Source: an uncultured bacterium
GTDB taxonomy: Bacteria > Cyanobacteriota > Vampirovibrionia > Gastranaerophilales > Gastranaerophilaceae
DNA length: 5,228 nt
Assembly: GCA_902772945.1 (NCBI GenBank)
Contig: CACYCU010000203.1
Location: 1 to 5,228, forward strand
Reading direction: 5' to 3'
Shown: in pieces, positions 1 through 5,170 of the stretch
Numbering within the stretch: the stretch's first letter is position 1
Layout of the letters: each line of letters opens with the position of its first letter
Position numbers and translations under genes: made by a program
Notes under the pieces: model-generated
Seen by the model: only the letters and a program-made list of their open reading frames with translations
Databases searched by the model: none
Told to the model about the DNA's origin: nothing

Positions 1-1
1 A

Positions 2-571
2 AAAGCTATGGAAGCTGATCCGGAATGTTTTGAAGCTGTTTTTGAATACGCAAATTATCTTCATTCAACAACAAATTTTCAAAAAGCGGATGAATACTAC
101 GAGAAAGCCCTCGAAATGCGTCCTCATGATGTAGAAGCAATAGGATTCAGCGCATTAAATAAAATGCTCTTGGGTGATTTGGATATAGCATGGCAAAGAA
201 TAGAACACGTTTTGAACCATGTTTCCGATGACAGTCTAATGTATTTTGTTGCAGGCAAAATTAAATACCTTCAAAAGGATTATGAAGAAGCAAAAATGTA
301 TTTCATAAGATCCTATGAGCTTGATAAAGCTTCTGACGCAGAGCAATTGCTTGGTTTATGTTATTATGAACTCGGAAATTACGAACAAGCAAACGGTATT
401 TTCAAACATCTTTTAGAAACAAATCCTATGAACATAAACCTAATGCTAAACAGTGCCAAATGTTATGAAAAACTAAACAACAAAGATTCAGCATTAGAAG
501 TTCTGGACAAAATAGTTGAAATACTGCCGGAATGCGAAGAAGCACAGGAGATGATAAGAGCAATATCATAG
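2..571 (+). CDS. Tetratricopeptide-repeat (TPR) protein, 5' end cut off by window edge
   Basis: The frame is open back to base 2 (Lys-Ala before the first visible Met at base 8). Those residues fit the end of a preceding TPR helix, so the true start lies upstream and the Met at 8 is probably internal. From that Met, 187 residues show about five TPR units of roughly 34 residues: about 4-38 (ending YYEKALEMRP), 40-73, 74-107 (DYEEAKMYFIRSYELDK), 108-140 (LGLCYYELGNYEQANGIF) and 141-175 (AKCYEKLNNKDSALEVLDKI). They carry the usual small residues and the A-x-x-x-[YF] spacing. TPRs form helical scaffolds that bind other proteins, and no catalytic domain is visible in this part. Any signal peptide, membrane anchor or enzymatic N-terminal domain would lie outside the window, so the specific role is unknown. 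The gene ends 40 bases before hisS, which has its own promoter. Confidence 0.85.
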   Translation, partial: KAMEADPECFEAVFEYANYLHSTTNFQKADEYYEKALEMRPHDVEAIGFSALNKMLLGDLDIAWQRIEHVLNHVSDDSLMYFVAGKIKYLQKDYEEAKMYFIRSYELDKASDAEQLLGLCYYELGNYEQANGIFKHLLETNPMNINLMLNSAKCYEKLNNKDSALEVLDKIVEILPECEEAQEMIRAIS

Positions 572-573
572 AT

Positions 574-594
574 ATTTGACATTTGATATTTGAC
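574..594 (+). repeat. Three tandem 7-bp units, ATTTGAC / ATTTGAT / ATTTGAC
   Basis: Three head-to-tail heptamers lie between the TPR gene stop and hisS. The first and third are identical and the middle one differs in its last base. The first unit supplies most of the -35 box of the hisS promoter. The array could be a regulator site or simple slippage of a -35-like sequence. The sequence alone does not decide this. Confidence 0.6.
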
Positions 595-605
595 TTTATT
601 ATAAT
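576..605 (+). promoter_or_regulatory. hisS promoter, sigma-70 type, predicting a leaderless transcript
   Basis: A perfect -35 TTGACA (576-581) is followed after 18 bases by a perfect -10 TATAAT (600-605). Transcription normally begins about 6-8 bases after the -10 box, which puts +1 at or next to the hisS ATG at 612. The bases between (606-611) are all T, and no purine-rich Shine-Dalgarno sequence precedes the ATG. The box positions are read directly. The leaderless start is inferred from them. Confidence 0.75.
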
Positions 606-611
606 TTTTTT

Positions 612-1850
612 ATGGCTAATATTATTAAAGTATTAAAAGGAACAAAAGACATATTACCTCAAGAAATTGACCAATGGCACAAACTTGAGAAGAATGCTCT
701 TGATATATTCACACGATACGGATACAAAGAAATCAGAACCCCTATTTTAGAAGCAACAGAACTTTTTGCCCGTGGAGTCGGTGATACTACAGATATTGTT
801 AATAAAGAGATGTATACTTTTGAAAAAAGCGAGCGTTCTTTAACACTCAGACCTGAAAATACAGCAGGCGTCGTTCGTTCATTTATAGAAAACGGAATGG
901 CTAGATTATCTGCACCGGTAAAACTTTGGTACAAAGGTCCAATGTTTAGATATGAACGTCCTCAAGCCGGAAGACAAAGACAATTCCACCAAGTCGGGGT
1001 TGAGATGTTCGGTATAAAAGAACCTATAGCAGATGCAGAGGTAATACTGTTGGCTGTCAACTATCTTAAATCTTTAGGATTAAATGATTTGGAAGTTGAA
1101 TTGAATTCTCTCGGCTGCCCCAAATGCCGTGAAGAGTACAAAAAAAGAATCAAACAAGTTTTAAAACCTGAATTTGAAAACCTTTGTGAAGATTGCCAAA
1201 ATCGTTACGAAAAAAACCCTCTCAGACTTTTAGATTGCAAAGTCGATAGCTGCAAAGCAATATTTGAAAAACCTGAAATCCAAGCAGTGATAAAATCAGA
1301 TTTCCTATGCGAAGAATGTTCTGAGCATTATAACAAATTGAAAACATACTTAGAGAAACTTGATGTTAAGTATTCTGAAAACAAACTTTTGGTAAGAGGT
1401 TTGGATTACTACAACAGAACTGTATTTGAAATAAAATCAAACAACCTCGGTTCTCAAAATGCAGTATGCGGCGGCGGAAGATATGACAGCCTTGTTAAAC
1501 AATTGGGCGGAGAAGATGTCCCTGCAATTGGTTGGGCAATGGGCATGGAGAGATTAAATTCTTTGCTTCCTGAACTTGAAACAACCAAACTTGATGGATA
1601 CATTGTTTGTAATTCTCCGATTGAGAGTTTTGAACTGGCTCAAGAACTGCGTGCAAAAGGATACAATGTTGAGTTTGATTTATCAAACAAAAAATTTACA
1701 AAACAGCTTGAAAAAGCTTCAAAAGTTGCAAATTATGCTCTTATTTTGGGTGAAGATGAGATTAAATCAGGAAAAGTTTCAGTAAAAAATCTCTCAACAT
1801 CAGAACAAATAACTGTTAACAGATGTGATATAAACTTGAGGAAATTATGA
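612..1850 (+). CDS. hisS: Histidine--tRNA ligase (histidyl-tRNA synthetase)
   Basis: This cytoplasmic class II aminoacyl-tRNA synthetase charges tRNA-His with histidine using ATP. At 412 aa it is within the usual bacterial range. Visible landmarks are the N-terminal GTKDILP (10-16), the motif 1 region around 35-47 (RYGYKEIRTPILE), motif 2 at about 110-128 (FRYERPQAGRQRQFHQ), the HisRS-specific LVRGLDYY (260-267), the CGGGRYD loop (286-292) and motif 3 AIGWAMGMERL (305-315). The C-terminal part from about 325 is the anticodon-binding domain. The insertion domain has four cysteine pairs (C169/C172, C192/C195, C209/C214, C233/C236), an arrangement I recall from other bacterial HisRS proteins and which may bind metal. 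The start is set by the conserved N-terminus. The promoter abuts this ATG and there is no Shine-Dalgarno sequence. The stop overlaps the ATG of the next gene (ATGA at 1847-1850), so the two are translationally coupled. Confidence 0.98.
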   Translation: MANIIKVLKGTKDILPQEIDQWHKLEKNALDIFTRYGYKEIRTPILEATELFARGVGDTTDIVNKEMYTFEKSERSLTLRPENTAGVVRSFIENGMARLSAPVKLWYKGPMFRYERPQAGRQRQFHQVGVEMFGIKEPIADAEVILLAVNYLKSLGLNDLEVELNSLGCPKCREEYKKRIKQVLKPEFENLCEDCQNRYEKNPLRLLDCKVDSCKAIFEKPEIQAVIKSDFLCEECSEHYNKLKTYLEKLDVKYSENKLLVRGLDYYNRTVFEIKSNNLGSQNAVCGGGRYDSLVKQLGGEDVPAIGWAMGMERLNSLLPELETTKLDGYIVCNSPIESFELAQELRAKGYNVEFDLSNKKFTKQLEKASKVANYALILGEDEIKSGKVSVKNLSTSEQITVNRCDINLRKL

Positions 1851-2176
1851 TTATTGACGAAGTGGTTATTGAACTAAGCAAAATGTTTAACCAGATTTTT
1901 GATGATTTTCATGGAATGTACGTCTTTGGTGAAGCCGCTGAAGGAAATTTTCAAGATGAAATTGAACTTGCTGCAATTTTTGATATTGAAGATAAATCCA
2001 AACGAGAACAAATTTGGCCAATTGTAGGAAAAGTTGAAACAGAAATGGATGTTTCTATAGACCTTTATCCATATACAAAAGAAAGTTTTCAAAAAGACGA
2101 AGAAATTTATGAAGAAGTTATGGAAAAAGGTATATTTTATAATAAATTCGGTAAAAAAGAATTGACAAAAAACTAA
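1847..2176 (+). CDS. Small nucleotidyltransferase-fold (MNT-like) protein with Glu-x-Glu in place of Asp-x-Asp
   Basis: The product is a 109-aa soluble protein. Residues 24-46 (MYVFGEAAEG, then DEIELAAIFD) follow the pattern of minimal nucleotidyltransferases, whose consensus is roughly [LV]FGSxARG...SDIDLxV. The C-terminal part also matches the family layout: a strand with a conserved acid (IDLYPYT, D72), then a helix and the terminal K-G-I-F-Y, which resembles the usual 'EGVVLY' ending. In this family GS plus DxD bind nucleotide and metal. Here the GS Ser is Glu29 and both Asp are Glu (E38 and E40), so catalysis may be altered or lost. No HEPN partner gene, as in MNT/HEPN toxin-antitoxin pairs, lies beside it. 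Translation starts in a 4-base overlap with the hisS stop and has a good Shine-Dalgarno (GAGGA, 1838-1842). The fold is inferred from motif pattern only, and the function is unknown. Confidence 0.65.
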   Translation: MIIDEVVIELSKMFNQIFDDFHGMYVFGEAAEGNFQDEIELAAIFDIEDKSKREQIWPIVGKVETEMDVSIDLYPYTKESFQKDEEIYEEVMEKGIFYNKFGKKELTKN

Positions 2177-2190
2177 AAAAATCGTAGAAT
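2162..2190 (+). promoter_or_regulatory. Promoter for the 65-aa protein gene, overlapping the end of the upstream gene
   Basis: A perfect -35 TTGACA (2162-2167) is followed after 17 bases by TAGAAT (2185-2190, five of six matches to TATAAT). The -35 box lies inside the last codons of the nucleotidyltransferase-like gene and the -10 box lies just after its stop. The predicted start of transcription is near 2197, giving a leader of about 55 bases before the ATG at 2253. Confidence 0.65.
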
Positions 2191-2208
2191 GAGTGTTATT
2201 CAAAATAA

Positions 2209-2247
2209 ATGAAAGGCGGTATTACGAGAAATCGTAGGCTGTATTAA
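2209..2247 (+). CDS. Possible 12-codon upstream ORF (leader peptide)
   Basis: ATG at 2209 opens a 12-codon frame (MKGGITRNRRLY) that stops with TAA at 2245-2247, 5 bases before the ATG of the next gene. It begins about 12 bases after the predicted transcription start. Neither this ATG nor the downstream one has a normally spaced Shine-Dalgarno, so ribosomes finishing here could re-initiate at 2253. The frame is short enough to occur by chance, and no amino-acid run suggests classical attenuation. Confidence is low. Confidence 0.25.
   Translation: MKGGITRNRRLY
2223..2236 (+). promoter_or_regulatory. Small GAAA-tetraloop hairpin in the leader of the 65-aa gene
   Basis: TACGA (2223-2227) and TCGTA (2232-2236) pair perfectly around a GAAA loop (2228-2231), a GNRA-type tetraloop that is unusually stable in RNA. 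One further U-G pair is possible. It sits 16 bases before the ATG at 2253 and within the short upstream ORF. The stem is short and no T-run follows, so it is not a terminator. A role in translation control is speculative. Confidence 0.35.
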
Positions 2248-2252
2248 AAAAT

Positions 2253-2450
2253 ATGAGTCAAATAACAATAAGATCAGACAGAAAAGAAGATTACAAGTTT
2301 TTTTATAAAGGCGATGAAGTAACATTAGGTGCAGGAAAAATCATCAGCATTGCAACAGGACTTGATGATGTAGTTTTGCCGACTTGCGCTATGAAAATTA
2401 TTAATAATTTGATTGTCATTAAAGAAGATGTAAAACATAAAGAATCATAA
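2253..2450 (+). CDS. Hypothetical protein, 65 aa
   Basis: I do not recognise this protein. It starts MSQITIRSDRKEDYKFFYKG. It is hydrophilic and charged, with alternating hydrophobic residues that suggest a mostly beta-strand N-terminal half (ITIRS, YKFFYKGDEVTLG, KIISIA). A short segment DDVVLPTCAMKIINNLIVIKED (34-55) follows, with one Cys (C45), and then a charged tail. There is no signal peptide, membrane segment or known metal motif. An in-frame stop at 2235-2237 and the lack of other start codons fix the start at 2253, although no Shine-Dalgarno is seen at normal spacing (the G-rich AAAGGCGG at 2212-2219 is too far away). A dedicated promoter upstream and ordinary-looking codon use support a real gene. 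Single-copy regulation or a structural role cannot be told apart from the sequence. Confidence 0.6.
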   Translation: MSQITIRSDRKEDYKFFYKGDEVTLGAGKIISIATGLDDVVLPTCAMKIINNLIVIKEDVKHKES

Positions 2451-2538
2451 TTTTTTTGATATAATTTTTTTGTGAAAATACTAAAATCATTATTTCAATA
2501 ACATCTTTTGTATTACAGGGTTTGTGTTGCTCTTTTTT

Positions 2539-2545
2539 AGAAAGG
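2539..2545 (+). promoter_or_regulatory. Ribosome binding site of the acyl-ACP thioesterase gene
   Basis: AGAAAGG lies 9 bases before the ATG at 2555. It shows that ordinary Shine-Dalgarno initiation is used in this genome, in contrast to hisS, the 65-aa gene and the PAP2 gene, which have none. Confidence 0.65.
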
Positions 2546-2554
2546 TATTAAATA

Positions 2555-3310
2555 ATGCTTGAATTAACAAACAAAAAAATTAACGAAGAAAAAATTAACA
2601 TAAGATATTCGGAAATGGATTTCGATAAAAGTCTAAAACCGTTTTCATTGCTAAATTATTTTCAAGACATTGCAAGCGACAATGCCGAAAGGTTAGGATT
2701 TGGGTATTCTGCTATAACTCCTAAAAATCTGATGTGGGTACTTTTAAAATATCATATTGAATTTTATGACTATCCTGTAGGAATTTATAATTTAAAATTA
2801 GAAACAGAACCAAGAGGTTATAACAAGCTTTTTGCGTATAGAAATTTTAGGTTATGGAATGGAGAACACTTATTAGCAAGAGCTTCCAGCATGTGGTCAT
2901 TGGTAAATTTTAAAGATATGTCAATTGCAAATATTCAAAATAACATTGACAGCCCCTTCTTAGAAAAACATGAAAAACAAGATGATGATTTGAATTTTGA
3001 AAAAATTCCCTCGCTTGAAAAAATTGATTATGAAAAAGAATTTGAAGTCCGCTACAACGACATTGACGTTAACAGGCACGCAAACAACGGAAACTATATT
3101 GTCTGGGCTTTAGAACCTTTAGAATATGAATTCAAATCAAAAAACAAACTAAAAACTATTGATATGTTATACAAAAAAGAAATAAAGTTGGGAGAAAAAC
3201 TTATTTCACAAATTCAACTGGTATCTGACAATGAGACTGTTCATACTATGAAAAACAGTCAAACAGGAGAAGATATTTGTATGTTACACTGTATATGGGA
3301 GAAAAAATGA
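2555..3310 (+). CDS. Acyl-ACP thioesterase (FatA/FatB-type double hotdog)
   Basis: The 251-aa cytoplasmic enzyme is predicted to hydrolyse acyl-acyl-carrier-protein, releasing free fatty acid and ACP and so ending chain elongation. The length fits the bacterial family, which lacks the plant transit peptide. The first hotdog domain (about 10-125) contains the typical SLLNYFQDIASDNAERLG helix (31-48) and the strands MWVLLKYHIEF and LKLETEPRGYNKLFAYRNF. The second (about 160-251) contains VRYNDIDVNRHANNGNY (165-181). Its D171, N173 and H175 match the D-x-N-x-H catalytic set known from plant FatB. The start is set by the Shine-Dalgarno AGAAAGG and by the domain start soon after. The stop overlaps the next gene at ATGATG (3307-3312), so it is coupled with the flavoprotein gene. 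Chain-length preference cannot be read from sequence. Other hotdog thioesterases are less likely, given the two-domain length. Confidence 0.88.
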   Translation: MLELTNKKINEEKINIRYSEMDFDKSLKPFSLLNYFQDIASDNAERLGFGYSAITPKNLMWVLLKYHIEFYDYPVGIYNLKLETEPRGYNKLFAYRNFRLWNGEHLLARASSMWSLVNFKDMSIANIQNNIDSPFLEKHEKQDDDLNFEKIPSLEKIDYEKEFEVRYNDIDVNRHANNGNYIVWALEPLEYEFKSKNKLKTIDMLYKKEIKLGEKLISQIQLVSDNETVHTMKNSQTGEDICMLHCIWEKK

Positions 3311-3945
3311 TGAAAGTTTTATTAATTAACGGTTCACCGCACAAAAACGGCTGCACGTTTACGGCTCTTAGTGAAATTGAAAAAACATTAAAAGAAGAAA
3401 ATATAGGTGCTGAAATCTATCAATTGGGAACTGAACCTATTTCAGCCTGCAGAGCTTGTTATGCGTGCTCAAAGATCGGCAGATGCGTAATTAACGATAA
3501 AGTTAATGATTTTTTAGAATACGCAAAAGATTTTGACGGATTTATCATAGGCTCACCTGTACATTATGCATCAGCCTGTGGTGGAATTACCGCATTTATG
3601 GACAGAGCATTTTTTACAGCATTTCAATCAGGAAGAGGAGATATATTTTTACACAAGCCTGGTGCAGCGGTTGCAAGCGCAAGACGTGCAGGCACAACCG
3701 CAACTCTTGATCAGTTAAACAAATATTTTTCAATAACTCAAATGCCGATAATTTCCGGAAGATATTGGAATATGGTTCATGGTGCAACTCCTGAACAAGT
3801 GCTTGAGGACAAAGAAGGATTACAAAATATGAGAATTCTTGCCCGTAACATGGCTTGGCATCTAAAATGCAAAGAAGCAGGTGAAAAAGCCGGAGTTGAA
3901 ATGCCAAAAACAGAAGATGTTGTTTTCACAAACTTTATAAGATAA
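3310..3945 (+). CDS. Iron-sulfur flavoprotein-like NAD(P)H-dependent FMN reductase
   Basis: The product is a 211-aa flavodoxin-fold protein of the NADPH-dependent FMN reductase superfamily. The N-terminal strand-loop MKVLLINGSPHKNG (1-14) is the FMN phosphate loop, and GSPVHYAS (81-88) is the flavin-ring loop. Between them C47, C50, C53 and C59 form CX2CX2CX5C, which fits the compact CX2CX2CX4-7C motif shown to hold a 4Fe-4S cluster in archaeal iron-sulfur flavoprotein. Such proteins move electrons between flavin and cluster and have been linked to oxygen or peroxide reduction. The substrate here is unknown. The Shine-Dalgarno GGGAG (3297-3301) lies 8 bases before this ATG and 5 bases before the ATG at 3307. 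Either start is possible. I chose 3310 because the family starts at M-K-V-L-L. An ATG at 3277 would add 11 unconserved residues. The gene overlaps the thioesterase stop, indicating co-expression. Confidence 0.87.
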   Translation: MKVLLINGSPHKNGCTFTALSEIEKTLKEENIGAEIYQLGTEPISACRACYACSKIGRCVINDKVNDFLEYAKDFDGFIIGSPVHYASACGGITAFMDRAFFTAFQSGRGDIFLHKPGAAVASARRAGTTATLDQLNKYFSITQMPIISGRYWNMVHGATPEQVLEDKEGLQNMRILARNMAWHLKCKEAGEKAGVEMPKTEDVVFTNFIR

Positions 3946-3947
3946 AT

Positions 3948-4925
3948 TTATTTTTTAAAAACTTTTGAGAATATTAACGGATAAATTGCCGTAACGTAAA
4001 AACCAGCCAAAAACGTTAACGGCAATTTTATTCTGTACGCTATATTATCAACAAATACAAATTTTTCCAAACAATAAAACATACAGCAAACAGTAATTAT
4101 ACCGACAAGAGCTCTGATTATTTTTGTCGTTAAACTTCCGTCTTTTGGCTCAAACGGAGCAAATCGTCTTGTTAAAATTACACCATCTAATGTTCCCAAA
4201 AGCCATCCTATAAAGGAAACCGAAATATTGATTGCTTTTCTTGGATTAACAAGTAATTTGCCATTTATATAATCCATAGGATAATCTTTTACCAAAATAT
4301 AATACAAAAAGCCCAATATAATTATATTTGATATCACAAGAAGATACAAATACCTGTTCTTATTTTTTTCGCACCACTGAATAAGCGAATTAACAACAAA
4401 TATCATCACAGCACCGGTCAATATCCCGATAATAACATCTTGCGGAGTATGAACTCCAAGCCAATTTCTTGAAAACGCAACAATTAAAACCAATAAAATA
4501 AAAAATGTACACAAAGCTTTTTTATTCCTTGTCACAAATGCCATAGCACCCCAAACAGAAGATGCCATCATTGAATGCCCGCTCGGAAAAGAATATCCTC
4601 CGGCTGTTTTTATAGCGACTTCTGGCGGTTGTATGGAACTGCTTATAACCCAAGGTCTATATATACAAGCCATCATTTTAAACAATTGCGCAAATGCTAA
4701 TGTAAAAGCATTTACCATAAACAAATATAATCCGGCTCTAAAATCAACACACCAATAAATTACCCCCATAAAAAGAGTAGGAAACAAAAGTTCACCAAGC
4801 CTTGTGAGCGACATAAAAATACTGTCAAACACCCCGCCTGATTGAATTCTCAAATCCTGCAAAAACAGCAGATAATTTATTTGTGGGTTCATCCAACTAT
4901 CACTGGATAAAAATTCCGAAATCAT
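3948..4925 (-). CDS. PAP2-family membrane phosphatase
   Basis: The 325-aa protein has roughly eight or nine hydrophobic segments and is predicted to sit in the cytoplasmic membrane. All three parts of the PAP2 acid phosphatase signature are intact: KX6RP (K83 to R90-P91), PSGH (114-117) and SRX5HX3D (S152-R153, H159, D163). Family members remove phosphate from lipids such as phosphatidic acid or undecaprenyl pyrophosphate, with the two His acting as nucleophile and acid. The lipid substrate is not decidable here. The C-terminal third (about 190-325) adds membrane helices beyond the core PAP2 domain. No Shine-Dalgarno precedes the ATG at 4925. An internal Met12 (MNPQINYLLFL) is a possible alternative start but also lacks one. 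The gene converges on the flavoprotein gene, with only 2 bases between their stop codons and no terminator between them. Confidence 0.9.
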   Translation of the reverse strand: MISEFLSSDSWMNPQINYLLFLQDLRIQSGGVFDSIFMSLTRLGELLFPTLFMGVIYWCVDFRAGLYLFMVNAFTLAFAQLFKMMACIYRPWVISSSIQPPEVAIKTAGGYSFPSGHSMMASSVWGAMAFVTRNKKALCTFFILLVLIVAFSRNWLGVHTPQDVIIGILTGAVMIFVVNSLIQWCEKNKNRYLYLLVISNIIILGFLYYILVKDYPMDYINGKLLVNPRKAINISVSFIGWLLGTLDGVILTRRFAPFEPKDGSLTTKIIRALVGIITVCCMFYCLEKFVFVDNIAYRIKLPLTFLAGFYVTAIYPLIFSKVFKK

Positions 4926-4931
4926 AAAATA

Positions 4932-4942
4932 ATATTATCATA
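4932..4942 (-). promoter_or_regulatory. -10-like sequence directly upstream of the PAP2 gene
   Basis: On the minus strand TATGATAATAT ends 6 bases before the PAP2 ATG. It contains overlapping -10-like hexamers: TATGAT and GATAAT (each five of six matches) and TAATAT. The best upstream partner, TTGTTT (4959-4954), is a weak -35 box, at 16 bases from TAATAT. If it is used, the transcript would have almost no leader, as for hisS. This is a weak call because AT-rich DNA makes such hexamers common. Confidence 0.3.
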
Positions 4943-5002
4943 AAAAAATTTTTAAACAAATATTCGACAACAAGGACTTTGCCAAGCAAAACATAATTGT
5001 AT

Positions 5003-5017
5003 CGGTAAGGGGAATTG
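5003..5017 (+). repeat. 15-bp direct repeat, left copy (CGGTAAGGGGAATTG)
   Basis: This is identical to bases 5214-5228, 211 bp to the right. The base before each copy differs (T and G), so the identity begins exactly here. The right copy runs into the window edge, so the shared length could be greater. Confidence 0.85.
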
Positions 5018-5048
5018 TCTTGCTGCGCCTCGCGTTAAACGGCATTAC

Positions 5049-5091
5049 GCATTTTGTTTTCAGCGATTTCATCGCTTCCAAACAAAACTGC
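5049..5091. other. Long imperfect hairpin
   Basis: TTTTGTTT (5052-5059) pairs with AAACAAAA (5080-5087), and AGCGAT (5062-5067) pairs with ATCGCT (5071-5076) around a TTC loop. A small internal loop lies between the two stems. GCA (5049-5051) and TGC (5089-5091) extend it past one bulged base. No T-run follows on either strand, so it is not a terminator by itself. Confidence 0.6.
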
Positions 5092-5115
5092 TTCAGCCTC
5101 TGCTCGGCTTGCGCT

Positions 5116-5157
5116 GAACCCCTATGACAAGGCTAACGCCTTGTAGGGGTTCTTTTT
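5116..5157 (+). terminator. Rho-independent terminator (plus strand)
   Basis: The outer stem is GAACCCCTA (5116-5124) with TAGGGGTTC (5144-5152), 9 perfect pairs. After a 3-base bulge (TGA), the inner stem is CAAGGC (5128-5133) with GCCTTG (5138-5143), closed by a TAAC loop. Five T follow at 5153-5157 on the plus strand. The minus strand has no T-run after the stem. No plus-strand gene lies upstream, since the nearest gene to the left is on the minus strand. Confidence 0.7.
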
Positions 5158-5170
5158 ATACCACATTGCA

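Noticed and set aside
659..934. Minus-strand frame inside hisS, and similar antisense or shifted frames at 1495-1686, 1576-1785 and 3614-3907.
   Set aside because: All lie within strongly supported genes in another frame and show no recognisable domain.
1874..2203. A 109-codon minus-strand frame opposite the nucleotidyltransferase-like gene.
   Set aside because: It is Phe/Ile/Asn-rich with low complexity, as expected from the reverse of A-rich coding DNA. The plus-strand frame has the Shine-Dalgarno, the hisS coupling and family motifs.
1847..2450. An MNT/HEPN-type toxin-antitoxin pair formed by the nucleotidyltransferase-like protein and the 65-aa protein.
   Set aside because: The 65-aa product is too short and beta-like for a HEPN protein and lacks the RX4-6H motif. 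It also has a separate promoter.
2451..2471. Terminator after the 65-aa gene.
   Set aside because: T-runs are present but no GC-containing stem precedes them. Only an ATCA/TGAT pairing is possible.
3277..3309. An earlier start for the flavoprotein at ATG 3277.
   Set aside because: It would add 11 residues ahead of the conserved MKVLLINGSP start and overlap the thioesterase by 34 bases. The Shine-Dalgarno GGGAG at 3297-3301 serves 3307/3310 instead.
4963..5002. A promoter for a plus-strand RNA (TTGCCA at 4979 or TTCGAC at 4963, CATAAT at 4992).
   Set aside because: Spacings of 7 and 23 bases do not fit a sigma-70 promoter.
4938..5072. A 44-codon minus-strand ORF (MKSLKTKCVMPFNARRSKTI...) ending 12 bases before the PAP2 ATG, open further upstream to about 5130.
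   Set aside because: It runs straight through the hairpin and repeat module and out into AT-rich spacer, with a sharp composition change within the frame. It resembles no protein I know, so it is most likely a chance frame through repeat DNA. Copies in the genome with a kept frame would change this.
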